A DNA stretch of 64,000 bases from Pelagibius sp050043265 (GCA_050043265.1 JBHJIR010000041.1:1-64000), one strand, 5' to 3'; shown: positions 16,709 to 26,108, counted from the stretch's first letter. Program-made: numbers and translations. Notes: a model not told the origin generated them from the sequence alone.

Positions 16709-17104
16709 TTAGAGCACGATCTTCGCCCAGGGGTGGGCGCGTTCCTCGTAGACGGCTTTCTCCGGCTTCGGAAAGGACGGATCGGCAAAGGCGCCGACGG
16801 CCACTGCGATGGAGTCCGGCCGGAAGTCCGGTTCCCAGAACACGGTGCCGCCGCAGTCCGGGCAGAAGTGGAAGGTGAGTCCCCGCCCGCTATCGGCGAG
16901 GCGCCGGCAGGTGGCCTCGCGGCCTTCCGCCTGCACGGCGTCACGCGGATAGAAGGCGGCGACGCCGAAGGCGCTGCCGGTGCGCCGCTGGCAGTCCAGG
17001 CAGTGACAGACCGAGATCCTCTGGGGGTCTCCCGCGCAGGTGATACGAAGCTGGCCGCAGGCACAGGCGGCGGTTCGGGTGGCCGGGGGTTCATCGTTGG
17101 ACAT
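16709..17104 (-). CDS. GFA/CENP-V family protein
   Basis: 131 residues. Zn-binding cysteines are in ACACGQL, CHCLDCQRRTGS and FCPDCGGTVFW, matching the family. It differs from the upstream GFA gene in spacing and C-terminus (EERAHPWAKI is typical of one subgroup). The start ATG 17104 was chosen because the fold begins about 12 residues later; a longer frame to 17143 has no fold content. Divergent from the EamA gene. Confidence 0.87.
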   Translation of the reverse strand: MSNDEPPATRTAACACGQLRITCAGDPQRISVCHCLDCQRRTGSAFGVAAFYPRDAVQAEGREATCRRLADSGRGLTFHFCPDCGGTVFWEPDFRPDSIAVAVGAFADPSFPKPEKAVYEERAHPWAKIVL

Positions 17105-17216
17105 TTCTGGGAGACTAACCAAACGGGGCCTCCCCTGCCACACACACGGTTATCGTTACCGGATCGAAACACCTGTCGGCTTGCCAGCGTGCCGCCGGGC
17201 GGCTATCAGCCATGCC

Positions 17217-18122
17217 ATGACCTGTGTGGCTCCAGATGCGGCGCTGGCGGCGCGGCGCGTGAAGGCGACTCTCATCGGCGGCATCGCGGTGCTGCTGTGG
17301 GCGTTGCTGGCGCTGTTCACCACCGGTGCTGCCGGTATTCCGCCGTTTCAGCTTCTCGCCATGACCTTTGCCGTAGCGTTCGGGATGAGTCTCGCGGTGC
17401 TGGCGACGCGGGGTGCCCGTGCCTTCGCCGCCTGGCGCCAGGCCCCGGCGGTCTGGCTGCTCGGTGTCGGCGGCCTGTTCGGCTACCACTTTTTCTATTT
17501 CGTGGCGCTGGGCAACGCGCCGCCGGTGGATGCCGGCCTCATCGCGTATCTATGGCCGCTGCTCATCGTGGTGTTCTCGGCGCTGCTACCGGGCGAGCGG
17601 CTGCGCTGGTTCCATCTTGCCGGCGCGCTCCTGGGCCTCATCGGCGCCGGGTTGCTGGTCACCAAGGGCGGCGCGCTGGAATTCGATACGCGTTACACCC
17701 TCGGCTATCTGGCGGCCTGCGCCTGTGCGCTCACCTGGTCCGGATATTCGGTCGCCAACCGCCGCTTCGGGGCGGTGCCGACCGAGGTGGTCGGCGGCTT
17801 CTGCGGTGCCGTCGCGCTGCTCGGTCTTCTCTGGCACCTGGCGCTGGAAACCACCGTTACGCCCCAGGGCCTGCAGTGGCTGGCGATCGTCGGCCTCGGT
17901 CTGGGGCCGGTGGGCGCCGCCTTCTTCGTGTGGGATTACGGCACCAAGCACGGCAACATCCAGGTGCTGGGTGCGCTCAGCTATGCGGCGCCGCTGCTCT
18001 CGACCGTCATCCTCATCGTCTTCGGGCAGGCCGAGGCGAGCTGGCAGGTCGGTCTCGCCTGCCTGCTGATCGTCGCCGGCGCCGTGCTGGCGTCGAAGGA
18101 GATGATCAGGCGGCGCCGTTAG
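17217..18122 (+). CDS. EamA/DMT-family transporter (YddG-like)
   Basis: 301 residues with ten hydrophobic segments in two EamA repeats. YHFFYFVALGNAPPVDAGLI and AYLWPLLIVVFSALLPGE match the YddG aromatic amino-acid exporter group. Inner-membrane exporter or importer of a small metabolite; substrate inferred only. The start ATG 17217 places the first membrane helix at ~residue 18. It overlaps the convergent phaZ gene by 17 bases. Confidence 0.87.
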   Translation: MTCVAPDAALAARRVKATLIGGIAVLLWALLALFTTGAAGIPPFQLLAMTFAVAFGMSLAVLATRGARAFAAWRQAPAVWLLGVGGLFGYHFFYFVALGNAPPVDAGLIAYLWPLLIVVFSALLPGERLRWFHLAGALLGLIGAGLLVTKGGALEFDTRYTLGYLAACACALTWSGYSVANRRFGAVPTEVVGGFCGAVALLGLLWHLALETTVTPQGLQWLAIVGLGLGPVGAAFFVWDYGTKHGNIQVLGALSYAAPLLSTVILIVFGQAEASWQVGLACLLIVAGAVLASKEMIRRRR

Positions 18123-19437
18123 CGGCCCCGTTGCGGCCCGCCGCCCGCCGGTCGATGCCCTGCCACGATCCCTTGCCCGCGCTTTTCTTGACTGCGCCTC
18201 TATTGTTGGCCCCGATTTCGTGGTCGTGGGCGCGGATGAACCGCTTCACCGCGGGGGCGATCTTCTCGCGCCACTTGCCGCCGTTGAACAGGCCATAGTG
18301 CCCGACGCCCTTGGCCAGCATGTAGGCCTTCTTGTCGTCCGCCAGGTTGGGCGTGATCTCCAGGGCCGCCTTGGTCTGTCCGACGCCCGAGATGTCGTCG
18401 AGCTCGCCTTCGATGCACATCAGGGCCGTGCGGGTGATCTGTTCGGGCAGCACGGGATGCCAGCGGGCGATCATCTCGCCCTTCGGCAGGGAATGCTTCT
18501 GGAACACGGTCTCGACGGTTTGCAGATAGAACTCCGCCGGCAGGTCCATCACGGCGCGGTATTCTTCGTAGAAGGCACGCTTCTTGTCGGCCGCTTCGTC
18601 GTCGCCCTCCACCAGATGGTCGAACAGCTGGCCGTAGGATTCCAGATGGCGGTCGAAGTTCATGGCGATGAAGTTGGTGAGCTGAATGAAGCCCGGGTAG
18701 ACCCGGCGGAATACGCCCGGATAGGGCGGCGGCACCTGGACGACGACGTTGTTTTCGAACCACTCGATCGGATGGTCCATCGCCAGCTTGTTGACCTGGG
18801 TCGGCGATTTCCGCGTGTCGATGGGGCCGCCGATCATGGTGAGGCTCGCCGGCAGGCAGTTGTCGCCCCAGGCGGACATCACCGAGACGGCGGCCAGCGC
18901 CGGCACCGAGGGCTGGCACACCGCGATCATGTGGGTGTTGGGTCCCAGCACGTGCAGGAAGTCGATCAGGTAGTCGATGTAGGCGTTCAGGTTGAAGCGG
19001 TCTTCGGTCACCGGGATCATCCGGCAGTCGCGCCAGTCGGTGACGAAGACGTCGTGGTCCGGCAGCATCGCCTCGACCGTGCCGCGCACCAGGGTCGCGT
19101 AGTGGCCGGACAGCGGCGCGACGATCAGCAGCTTGGGATCGTTCCGCTCCCGCGCCCGCTTGAAGTGCAGCAGATCGCAGTAGGTCCGCTTGATCACGAC
19201 CTCCTCCTCGACGGCGACCTCGGCCCCGTCGATGGTGGTGGTGTCGAGCCCCCAGTGGGGCTTGCCGTAGCTGCGCGTCAGGTGTTCGAAGATATCGGCG
19301 GTGGACGCGAAAGCGCGCGCCAGCGGCGTTTCGCCCAGCGGATTGAAAGGGCTGTTGAGGGCGAACCGCAGCCCCTCGCTCATGGCGCGCATCGGCGCCA
19401 TGGAGAGGCGGGACATCTCGTGCAGGTAATAGAGCAT
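18106..19437 (-). CDS. phaZ: Intracellular polyhydroxyalkanoate depolymerase
   Basis: 443 residues. It matches the intracellular PHB depolymerase family: N-terminal MLYYLHEMSRLSMAPMRA, the nucleophile Cys174 in AVCQPSVPAL (Cys instead of Ser is normal in this group), and GVGHYGLFNGGKWRE with the catalytic His. It releases 3-hydroxybutyrate from native granules in the cytoplasm. The C-terminal ~35 residues are basic and low-complexity. It complements phaC, phaA and phaB about 5-9 kb away. Confidence 0.93.
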   Translation of the reverse strand: MLYYLHEMSRLSMAPMRAMSEGLRFALNSPFNPLGETPLARAFASTADIFEHLTRSYGKPHWGLDTTTIDGAEVAVEEEVVIKRTYCDLLHFKRARERNDPKLLIVAPLSGHYATLVRGTVEAMLPDHDVFVTDWRDCRMIPVTEDRFNLNAYIDYLIDFLHVLGPNTHMIAVCQPSVPALAAVSVMSAWGDNCLPASLTMIGGPIDTRKSPTQVNKLAMDHPIEWFENNVVVQVPPPYPGVFRRVYPGFIQLTNFIAMNFDRHLESYGQLFDHLVEGDDEAADKKRAFYEEYRAVMDLPAEFYLQTVETVFQKHSLPKGEMIARWHPVLPEQITRTALMCIEGELDDISGVGQTKAALEITPNLADDKKAYMLAKGVGHYGLFNGGKWREKIAPAVKRFIRAHDHEIGANNRGAVKKSAGKGSWQGIDRRAAGRNGAANGAA

Positions 19438-19612
19438 GGACGCGGCATTCCCTCGTCCGGCTGTCCCAGGGGGTCGTTTCGATCCTTACCGCCGGCTGGT
19501 TCTCGGATCGCGGCAGGGGACAGAGTAGGCATAGTCGACTTGACGAGGGCTTAATGGCCGCAAAGCCGGGTCGGGTCTTCGATACAGGCTATATTAGGCA
19601 TTAATTCCGATT

Positions 19613-20071
19613 CTATCGCGACCGGGGCGGCGGGCGGCCGGGGCGCCAGTCCGGCGGCGCCATCTCGAAGCCCTCGAACTGAAAGCCAGGCGCCACGGAG
19701 CAGCCGACCAGGGTCAAGGCGCCCAGGCTGCGCGCGCCCTGCCAGGCATGGGCCGGCACCACGCCCTGCGGGCGCTGGCCGGCGGCAAGGTCGCTGCCCA
19801 GCACCAGGGTCTCGGCCGTCTTGCCGTCAGGGGAGACCGGCAGTTCCAGCGGCGCGCCGCCGTGCCAGTGCCAGATCTCCGCGGCGTCGACCCGGTGCCA
19901 GTGGGAGACCTCGCCGGCCTGCAGCAGGTAGTAGATCGCCGTCGAGGCCGCGCGGCCGCTCTCCAGCGTCACCGGGTCGCGGAAGGTCTCGCGGTAGTGG
20001 CCGCCTTCCGGGTGCGGCAGCAGGCCCAGGGCGCGGATGATGGTGGCCGCGTCGTTGTCGGCATCGGTCAT
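19613..20071 (-). CDS. Cupin family protein (DUF985)
   Basis: 152 residues. The DUF985 cupin pattern is clear: LGLLPHPEGGHYRETFRD, then STAIYYLLQAGEVSHWHRVDAAEIWHWHGG and LVGCSVAPGFQFEGFEM. Single-domain double-stranded beta-barrel; members bind a metal through the His residues, but function is unknown. Start ATG 20071, divergent from the methyltransferase gene. Confidence 0.87.
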   Translation of the reverse strand: MTDADNDAATIIRALGLLPHPEGGHYRETFRDPVTLESGRAASTAIYYLLQAGEVSHWHRVDAAEIWHWHGGAPLELPVSPDGKTAETLVLGSDLAAGQRPQGVVPAHAWQGARSLGALTLVGCSVAPGFQFEGFEMAPPDWRPGRPPPRSR

Positions 20072-20171
20072 GACTTCTCCCAGGTCGGGGGGCGCTCTCA
20101 TTAACCCCCTGTTTACCATAACAGATCAGCCTGTCGCTGGTTTAGGGACCCTATGCTAGGCTAACCCTCCC

Positions 20172-20936
20172 ATGTGGCATGACGTTGTCGATCTGCGGGA
20201 ATTCTACGAAACCCGCCGCGGCCAGGTGGCGCGCCATATGGTGCGCCGCGCGGTGCGCTCCGTGTGGCCGGATGTGACCGGCCAGCGCCTGCTGGGCCTC
20301 GGCTTCGCCACGCCCTACCTGCGCCAGTTCCGCAGCGAGGCCGAACGGGTGCTCGCCTTCATGCCGGCCTCCCAGGGCGTCATGCACTGGCCGGCGGAAG
20401 GCCTCGGCCTGGTCAGCCTGGTGGAGGAGACCGATCTGCCGCTGCCCGACTACTCGATCGACCGCGTCCTCTTGGTCCACGGCCTGGAAAATGCCGATTC
20501 CCTGCGCGGGCAATTACGCGAGATCTGGCGCGTGCTGACCGGCGATGGCCGCCTGCTGGTGGTGGTGCCGAACCGCCGCGGCATCTGGGCGCGTTCCGAC
20601 CGCACGCCGCTGGGCTGGGGTCATCCCTACAGCGCCGCGCAGCTGTCCCGCGTGCTGCGCGACAACATGTTCATTCCGACGCGGACCCAGCGGGCGCTCT
20701 ACGTGCCGCCGATGGCCAATTACACCTTCCTGCGTTCCGCCCCGGCGTGGGAGCGCATAGGCGCGCGCTTCTTCCCGACCTTCTCCGGCGTGGTGATGAT
20801 CGAGGCCGGCAAGCAGCTCTATGCCGGCACCCTGAAGCCCGCCAAGCAGCAGCGCCGGCTCGCCCGCCCGGTGGTGATCTCCCTGCCCCAGGCAGCGGGA
20901 CGGCTGCAGAGAAATCCCACTTCTGACGACGACTGA
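20172..20936 (+). CDS. Class I SAM-dependent methyltransferase
   Basis: 254 residues. It matches the alphaproteobacterial methyltransferase group usually found near gloB: LREFYETRRGQVARHMVRRAV at the start, LLGLGFATPYLR as the SAM loop (GxGxATP in place of DxGxG), then RVLLVHGLENAD and IWRVLTGDGRLLVVVPNRRG. SAM binding is likely; the acceptor is unknown. No gloB gene lies adjacent here. Convergent with the dehydrogenase gene with nine bases between. Confidence 0.85.
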   Translation: MWHDVVDLREFYETRRGQVARHMVRRAVRSVWPDVTGQRLLGLGFATPYLRQFRSEAERVLAFMPASQGVMHWPAEGLGLVSLVEETDLPLPDYSIDRVLLVHGLENADSLRGQLREIWRVLTGDGRLLVVVPNRRGIWARSDRTPLGWGHPYSAAQLSRVLRDNMFIPTRTQRALYVPPMANYTFLRSAPAWERIGARFFPTFSGVVMIEAGKQLYAGTLKPAKQQRRLARPVVISLPQAAGRLQRNPTSDDD

Positions 20937-20945
20937 CCGCTGTGC

Positions 20946-21923
20946 TCAGGTGCTGACGACGTTGCGCGGCTGGCCGGCGACGTAGGCTTCGATGTTGTCG
21001 ATCAACTGGTCGGCCAGGATCTGGATCGACTCGCGGCCGGCCCAGGCGACGTGGGGCGTCAGGATGAAGTCGGGCCGCGCCATCAGCGCCATGAAGGGAT
21101 GGTCGGCGGCAATCGGCTCCTTGGTCACCACGTCGAAGCCGGCCCCGGCGATCTGTCCGGCCTGCAACGCTTCGGCGAGGGCGGCTTCGTCCACCAGGCC
21201 GCCGCGCGCGGTGTTGATGATCAGCGGGCGCTTCTTCATGGCGGCGAATTCCGCCGCGCCGATCAGATTGCGGGTCTGCGGCGTCAGCGGGCAGTGCAGG
21301 GTGATGACGTCGCTGTCGCTCAGGATGGTTTCGAAGGGCGTGTAGAGCGGCCCCATGCCGGCGACGCCCTTGTACGAGGAGAAGCGCACGTCCATGCCGA
21401 AGGCCTCGCCGATCTTCGCGACCGCCTTGCCCAGCACGCCGTCGCCGATGATGCCCAGCACCTTGCCCTTCAGATTGAAGACCGGATAGTCGAAGTAGCA
21501 GAACTGCGCCGCCTCGGCCCAGCGCCCCTTCGCGACGGACTGGTGGAAGGGCGCCACCGAACGCATCAGCGACAGGATGAGGGCGAAGGTATGTTCCGGC
21601 ACCGTCGCCTCGGCATAGCCGCGGATGTTGCTGACCGTGATGCCGCGCTCCTTGCAGGCGGCCAGGTCGATGACGTCGGTGCCGGTAGCGGCGACGGCGA
21701 TCAGCTTCAGGTCCGGCAGCTGCGCCAGGGTCTCGGCGCGCAGCGGCACCTTGTTGGTGACGACGATCCCGGCCCCTTTGGCGCGGGCGACGACCTCGCC
21801 GGGCGCGCTGCGCGGGTGTTCCTGCCAGACGTGGGGAAAATCCGGCCGCCGCACGGTCACCGCGTCGGGCAGGGTTTCGCGGTCCAGGAACACGACGCGC
21901 CGGGGTGGGTTTTCGCTCGACAT
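20946..21923 (-). CDS. D-2-hydroxyacid dehydrogenase (glycerate/hydroxypyruvate reductase-like)
   Basis: 325 residues. NAD-binding loop GIIGDGVLGKAVAKI, the substrate-binding Arg in NTARGGLVDEAAL, and the catalytic His in LTPHVAWAGRESIQ are present, typical of the HprA/glycerate dehydrogenase subgroup. It interconverts a 2-keto acid and a D-2-hydroxyacid with NAD(P)H. It lies downstream of metW on the same strand, so it may be in the metX-metW transcript. Confidence 0.87.
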   Translation of the reverse strand: MSSENPPRRVVFLDRETLPDAVTVRRPDFPHVWQEHPRSAPGEVVARAKGAGIVVTNKVPLRAETLAQLPDLKLIAVAATGTDVIDLAACKERGITVSNIRGYAEATVPEHTFALILSLMRSVAPFHQSVAKGRWAEAAQFCYFDYPVFNLKGKVLGIIGDGVLGKAVAKIGEAFGMDVRFSSYKGVAGMGPLYTPFETILSDSDVITLHCPLTPQTRNLIGAAEFAAMKKRPLIINTARGGLVDEAALAEALQAGQIAGAGFDVVTKEPIAADHPFMALMARPDFILTPHVAWAGRESIQILADQLIDNIEAYVAGQPRNVVST

Positions 21924-21984
21924 GAACAGCCTCTCTTCGTCGCGGTCTTCCGCCGCGTGGTCGTCAGGTCTGGAGGACGCCTGA

Positions 21985-22632
21985 CTAGTCTTTTTTCAGC
22001 CGGAATATCGCCTGCTGGCCGAACAGGTTGGCCAGGGTCGGCGTGTGCAGGCCGGCGCGGCGCTGGCGGTCGTTCAGCACCACGGCCTCTTCGATCTGGA
22101 TGCCGCAGTCGCGGGTCAGCGCGATGAAGTCCTTGACCGTGCAGAGATGGATGTTGGGCGTTTCGTACCACGGTTCGGGCAGCACGTCGGTCACCGGCAT
22201 GCGGCCGTGGAGCAGCAGGTGCAGGCGCACCCGCCAATGGCCGAAGTTGGGAAAGGAGACGATGGCATGGCGCCCGATGCGCACCATCTGTTCCAGCACC
22301 GCGCGCGGCTCGCGCGTCGCCTGCAGGGTCAGCGACAGGATCGCATAGTCGAAGGCGTCGGAAGGATACTTCACCAGGTCGGTGTCGGCGTCGCCCTGGA
22401 TGACCGACAGGCCGCGCGCCACGCTGGCGTTCACGTTGCGCTGGACCAGCTCCATGCCGCGGGCGGTCGCGCCGCGCTCCTGGGCCAGGTATTCCAGCAG
22501 AGCGCCGTCGCTGCAGCCGATGTCCAGCACGCGCGTGCCGGGTTCGACCATCTCGGCGATCAAGGCCAGGTCGGGGCGCAGCGGCGCGCGTTGCGGGCGG
22601 GCGCGCGCGGGCTGGTTGTCGAGCGGGCTCAT
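21985..22632 (-). CDS. metW: Methionine biosynthesis protein MetW
   Basis: 215 residues. SAM-binding motif VLDIGCSDGALLEYL, then the MetW-typical SLTLQATREP, FPNFGHWRVR and LPEPWYETPNIHLCT segments. MetW partners with MetX in O-acylhomoserine synthesis in proteobacteria that use this pathway. The start overlaps the metX stop by four bases (ATGA), indicating translational coupling. Confidence 0.95.
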   Translation of the reverse strand: MSPLDNQPARARPQRAPLRPDLALIAEMVEPGTRVLDIGCSDGALLEYLAQERGATARGMELVQRNVNASVARGLSVIQGDADTDLVKYPSDAFDYAILSLTLQATREPRAVLEQMVRIGRHAIVSFPNFGHWRVRLHLLLHGRMPVTDVLPEPWYETPNIHLCTVKDFIALTRDCGIQIEEAVVLNDRQRRAGLHTPTLANLFGQQAIFRLKKD

Positions 22633-23846
22633 CGGGCTTTCGGGCTCCCGTTCGGGCCCCCATTCAGGCCCCCATTCAGGCCCCGGTGTTCGGCGCAGCC
22701 GGCGATGAAGCCGGACAGGGTGGCATGAAACTCCGGCTCGTCGAGCAGGAAGGCGTCATGGCCGGCGTCGCTGTCGATCTCGACGAAGCTGACGTCGGCG
22801 GCAACGGCGTTCAGCGCGTGCACGATGTCGCGGTTGCCCGAGGTCGGGAACAGCCAGTCGCTGGTGAAGGACACCACGCAAAAGCGCACCGGGGTATTGC
22901 GGAAGGCGTTGGCCAGCTTGCCGCCGTGCTCCTGGGCCAGGTCGAAGTAGTCCATCGCCCGGGTGATGTAGAGGTAGGAATTGGCGTCGAAGCGCTGCAC
23001 GAAGCTGGCGCCCTGGTGGCGCAGGTAGCTTTCCACCTGGAAATCGGCCTCGAAGCCGAAGGTCAGGGAGTGGCGGTCCTGCAGGCGGCGGCCGAACTTG
23101 CGGTGCAGCGCCGGCTCCGACAGGTAGGTGATGTGCGCGGTCATGCGCGCCACGGCCAGGCCGCGGTCGGGGTTCTTGTCTTCGGCGAGATAGCGCCCGC
23201 CGCACCAGTCCAGGTCGGCCATGATGGCCTGGCGCCCGACTTCGTGGAAGGCGATGTTCTGGGCACTGTGGTGCGCGGCCGTGGCGAGCGGCACCGCGGC
23301 AAAGACCTTCTCCGGGTATTTGACCGCCCACTCCAGCACCTGCATGCCGCCCATCGAGCCGCCGATGACGCAGAACAGCTTGTCGATGCCCAGGTGGTCG
23401 ACCAGCAGCTTCTGGGCGCGCACCATGTCGGCGATGGTGATGACCGGAAAGTCGAGCGCCCAGGGCTCGCCGCTGGCCGGGTTCACCGACTTCGGACCGG
23501 TCGAGCCCATGCAGCCGCCCAGCACGTTCACGCAGATCAGGAAATAGCGGTCGGTATCCAGCGGCAGGCCGGGTCCCACCAGCTGGCTCCACCAGCCGGG
23601 CTTGCCGGTCACCGGATGGGTGCCGGCCATGAACTGATCGCCGGTCAGCGCGTGGCAGGCCAGGATGGCGTTGGACTTGTCGGCGTTCAGCGTGCCGTAG
23701 GTCTGGTAGGCCAGGGTAAAGGGCCCCAGGCCGGTGCCGCAGTCGAGCATAAGCGGGGTGTCGCGGCCGAACTCAATGGTCAGGCCACGCTGCGCCTCCG
23801 CCGGTTGCGGGTTGCCTGCCACCGTCTTCGGGTGGTCCATCACCAT
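22629..23846 (-). CDS. metX: Homoserine O-acetyltransferase
   Basis: About 405 residues. Alpha/beta hydrolase with nucleophile Ser in VIGGSMGGMQVLEWA, and CHALTGDQF and HHSAQNIAFHEVGRQAI typical of MetX. It acylates homoserine with acetyl-CoA (or succinyl-CoA in some proteobacterial members) for methionine synthesis. The start ATG 23846 has AAGGA about nine bases upstream; the frame extends further but only through Pro/Arg-rich sequence. The C-terminus ends in a repeated NGG motif (LNGGLNGGPNG) produced by a 12-base tandem repeat. Confidence 0.95.
   Translation of the reverse strand: MVMDHPKTVAGNPQPAEAQRGLTIEFGRDTPLMLDCGTGLGPFTLAYQTYGTLNADKSNAILACHALTGDQFMAGTHPVTGKPGWWSQLVGPGLPLDTDRYFLICVNVLGGCMGSTGPKSVNPASGEPWALDFPVITIADMVRAQKLLVDHLGIDKLFCVIGGSMGGMQVLEWAVKYPEKVFAAVPLATAAHHSAQNIAFHEVGRQAIMADLDWCGGRYLAEDKNPDRGLAVARMTAHITYLSEPALHRKFGRRLQDRHSLTFGFEADFQVESYLRHQGASFVQRFDANSYLYITRAMDYFDLAQEHGGKLANAFRNTPVRFCVVSFTSDWLFPTSGNRDIVHALNAVAADVSFVEIDSDAGHDAFLLDEPEFHATLSGFIAGCAEHRGLNGGLNGGPNGSPKAR
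22655..22690. repeat. 12-bp tandem repeat at the metX 3' end
   Basis: GGCCCCCATTCA at 22655-22666 and 22667-22678, followed by a partial third copy. It encodes the repeated Asn-Gly-Gly at the MetX C-terminus, in frame. Confidence 0.85.
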
Positions 23847-23923
23847 CGCCAAAATCCTTAAAATCCTGAGGCCCGCCCGTGCGCCTGATGGACCGGCTTC
23901 CGGGGGGCGTCTCAAGGGCCCCA

Positions 23924-23953
23924 TAGCTAGGGAGCCGGGGCCGCGCCTGTCAA
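23924..23953 (-). promoter_or_regulatory. Sigma70-type promoter of metX-metW
   Basis: On the minus strand TTGACA (23948-23953) is separated by 18 bases from TAGCTA (23924-23929), giving a leader of roughly 70 bases before the metX ATG. I looked for a SAM-II-type riboswitch in that leader and did not recognise one. Confidence 0.6.
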
Positions 23954-24138
23954 CGCTTTCTTGGCGCTTTCTTGGTGGCTTCCTGGCCGGATCCTGGCGG
24001 CGCCGGGCCGTCTTTCGCTCCCCAGGCAGGGCCCCGCCGGGGCCGGCCCGGCAGGCGCCGGAGGGTAAGGTTTTCTTTGATTTTCGCCGGTCCAGCGACT
24101 ATCAGTAGCTCCGCCTTGCCTGTAGGTATCGGGGCCAA

Positions 24139-25017
24139 ATGTCCGACAAAATGCCATCCCTCGACGATTTGCGTCGCGAAATCGACGAAATCGATAATTC
24201 GATCCACGATCTGCTCATGCGCCGCACCGAGCTGGCGCGTCAGATCGGCCTTGCCAAGGGCCAGGGCGCCGTCTTCATGCGCCCGGGCCGCGAGGCCCGG
24301 ATGCTGCGCCGCCTGGTGGCACGCCACCAGGGGGCTTTCCCCAAGCCGGTCGTCGCGCGGATCTGGCGGGAGATCGTTTCGGTCTTCACCCGCCTGCAGG
24401 GTCCTTTCGCCGCGGCCGCCTACGCTCCGGAGGAAGGGCCCGATCTTTATGGGCTGACCCGCGATCACTTCGGCTCGCTGACCCCGATCACCCGCTTCGG
24501 CTCCGAAATGGGCGTGCTGCGCGCCGTCTCCAGCGGCAAGTCCAACATCGGCGTGCTGCCGCTACCGGAATCCGACCGCGGCACCCCCTGGTGGCCCAAG
24601 CTGGCCCGTCACGGCAAGGCGACGCCCAAGATCATCGCCAAGCTGCCCTTCGCGGCATTGGATGGCGGGCGCGGCGACAACCCGCAGGCCGTGGTGGTCT
24701 CCCTGGCCGAGCCGGAGGAAAGCGGCGACGACCATGGCTATCTGATCGTCGAGCTGGACGAGGCGGTCTCGCGCGGGGCGTTGAAGACCCTGCTGTCCGA
24801 TGCCGGCTTCCAGGTTTGCGACATCCAGGCCTGGGTCGATTCACCCGACCGCACCGTGCACCTGGTCGAGATCGAAGGCTTCCTGCCGGCCGACGATGCG
24901 CGTATCGCCGCCCTGCTGGAGGCGGCCGACGCGGGCAAGCACGCCTGGTCGGTCGGCTGCTTCGCCGTGCCGCTGGCCGCGGAGGATCTCGCCACCAAAT
25001 CGCGAGCGCTGTCATGA
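24139..25017 (+). CDS. Chorismate mutase with C-terminal extension
   Basis: 292 residues. The first ~90 are an AroQ chorismate mutase: LDDLRREIDEIDNSIHDLLMRRTELARQIGLAK, with the Arg and Lys ligands of the chorismate site. The remaining ~200 residues contain an IGVLPLPES segment and a prephenate dehydratase/ACT-like end (GYLIVELDEAVSRGALKTLL). A long form of this kind, upstream of hisC and tyrA, is known in Rhodospirillales. It converts chorismate to prephenate; the extension may be regulatory (inference). The stop overlaps hisC by four bases. Confidence 0.85.
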   Translation: MSDKMPSLDDLRREIDEIDNSIHDLLMRRTELARQIGLAKGQGAVFMRPGREARMLRRLVARHQGAFPKPVVARIWREIVSVFTRLQGPFAAAAYAPEEGPDLYGLTRDHFGSLTPITRFGSEMGVLRAVSSGKSNIGVLPLPESDRGTPWWPKLARHGKATPKIIAKLPFAALDGGRGDNPQAVVVSLAEPEESGDDHGYLIVELDEAVSRGALKTLLSDAGFQVCDIQAWVDSPDRTVHLVEIEGFLPADDARIAALLEAADAGKHAWSVGCFAVPLAAEDLATKSRALS

Positions 25018-26108
25018 CCCTGGAACCGCGTCCCGGCATCATGGGGATCGCGCCCTACGTCGGCGGCGAATCGAAGGCCGCCGGGGTGAACCGCATCATC
25101 CGCCTGGCCTCCAACGAGAACCCGCTGGGGCCGAGCCCGCTGGCCATCGCCGCCTACGAGGCGGAGAAGAGCCAGCTGCACCGCTATCCCGACGGCGGCG
25201 CCACCGAGCTGCGCCAGGCCCTCGCCGAGGCGGAATCGCTCGATGCCGCCAACATCGTCTGCGGCGCCGGCTCCGACGAGCTGATCAGCCTGCTGGTGCG
25301 CGCCTATGCCGGGCCCGGTGACGAGGTGCTGTACAGCGAGCACGGCTTCCTGATGTACGCGATCTCGGCGAAGACGGTCGGGGCGACGCCGGTGGCCGCG
25401 CCGGAGGCGAACCTCACCGCCGACGTCGACGGCCTGCTGGCGCGGGTGACCGATCGCACGCGCCTGCTGTTCCTCGCCAACCCCAACAACCCGACCGGCA
25501 GCTACATCTCCGAGAGCGCGCTGCGCCGCCTGCACAAGGGCCTGCCGGACCACGTGCTGCTGGTGATCGACGCGGCCTATGCCGAATACGCCACCATGCC
25601 CGACTATCCGCAGTCCGCGCCCCTGGTGGAGGCGAGCGACAACGTCGTCATGCTGCGCACCTTTTCCAAGATCCACGGCCTCGCGGCGCTGCGCCTCGGC
25701 TGGGGCTACATGCCGCCGGCGGTGGCCGACGTGCTGAACCGCGTGCGCGGGCCCTTCAACGTCAGCCTGCCCGCCCAGGCGGCCGGCATTGCCGCGGTGC
25801 GCGACCGCGATCATGTCGCGCGTTCCGTCGCCCACAATGCCGAATGGCTGGCGTGGTTCACGGCGGCGGTGTCCAAGGTGGGTATCGAGGCGCTGCCCAG
25901 CGCCGGCAACTTCGTGCTGCTGCGTTTTGCCGGCGGCGCGGACCAGGCCGCCGCGGTGCTGGCCGCCGCCAAGCGCCAGGGCATCCTGCTGCGCGCCATG
26001 GGCGGCTACGGCCTGCCCGACTGTCTGCGCGTCACCATCGGTACCGAAGAAGACATGCGCGCCACTGCAGAGGCCCTCGCGGAGGCGGTTGCGGGAGCGG
26101 TCCCGTGA
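25014..26108 (+). CDS. hisC: Histidinol-phosphate / aromatic aminotransferase
   Basis: 364 residues. Fold-type I PLP enzyme: LASNENPLGPSP at the start, ANPNNPTG for PLP and substrate binding, the Schiff-base Lys219 in TFSKIHGLAALRLGW, and RVTIGTEEDM at the end. Homologues here act in histidine synthesis and also transaminate prephenate or phenylpyruvate. The position between chorismate mutase and tyrA favours the aromatic role, or a double role. ATG 25014 overlaps the previous stop, and the stop overlaps the tyrA GTG. Confidence 0.92.
   Translation: MTLEPRPGIMGIAPYVGGESKAAGVNRIIRLASNENPLGPSPLAIAAYEAEKSQLHRYPDGGATELRQALAEAESLDAANIVCGAGSDELISLLVRAYAGPGDEVLYSEHGFLMYAISAKTVGATPVAAPEANLTADVDGLLARVTDRTRLLFLANPNNPTGSYISESALRRLHKGLPDHVLLVIDAAYAEYATMPDYPQSAPLVEASDNVVMLRTFSKIHGLAALRLGWGYMPPAVADVLNRVRGPFNVSLPAQAAGIAAVRDRDHVARSVAHNAEWLAWFTAAVSKVGIEALPSAGNFVLLRFAGGADQAAAVLAAAKRQGILLRAMGGYGLPDCLRVTIGTEEDMRATAEALAEAVAGAVP

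Noticed and set aside
23847..23923. Possible SAM-II riboswitch in the metX leader
   Set aside because: The short GC-rich leader lacks the motifs I would expect; no pseudoknot could be drawn.
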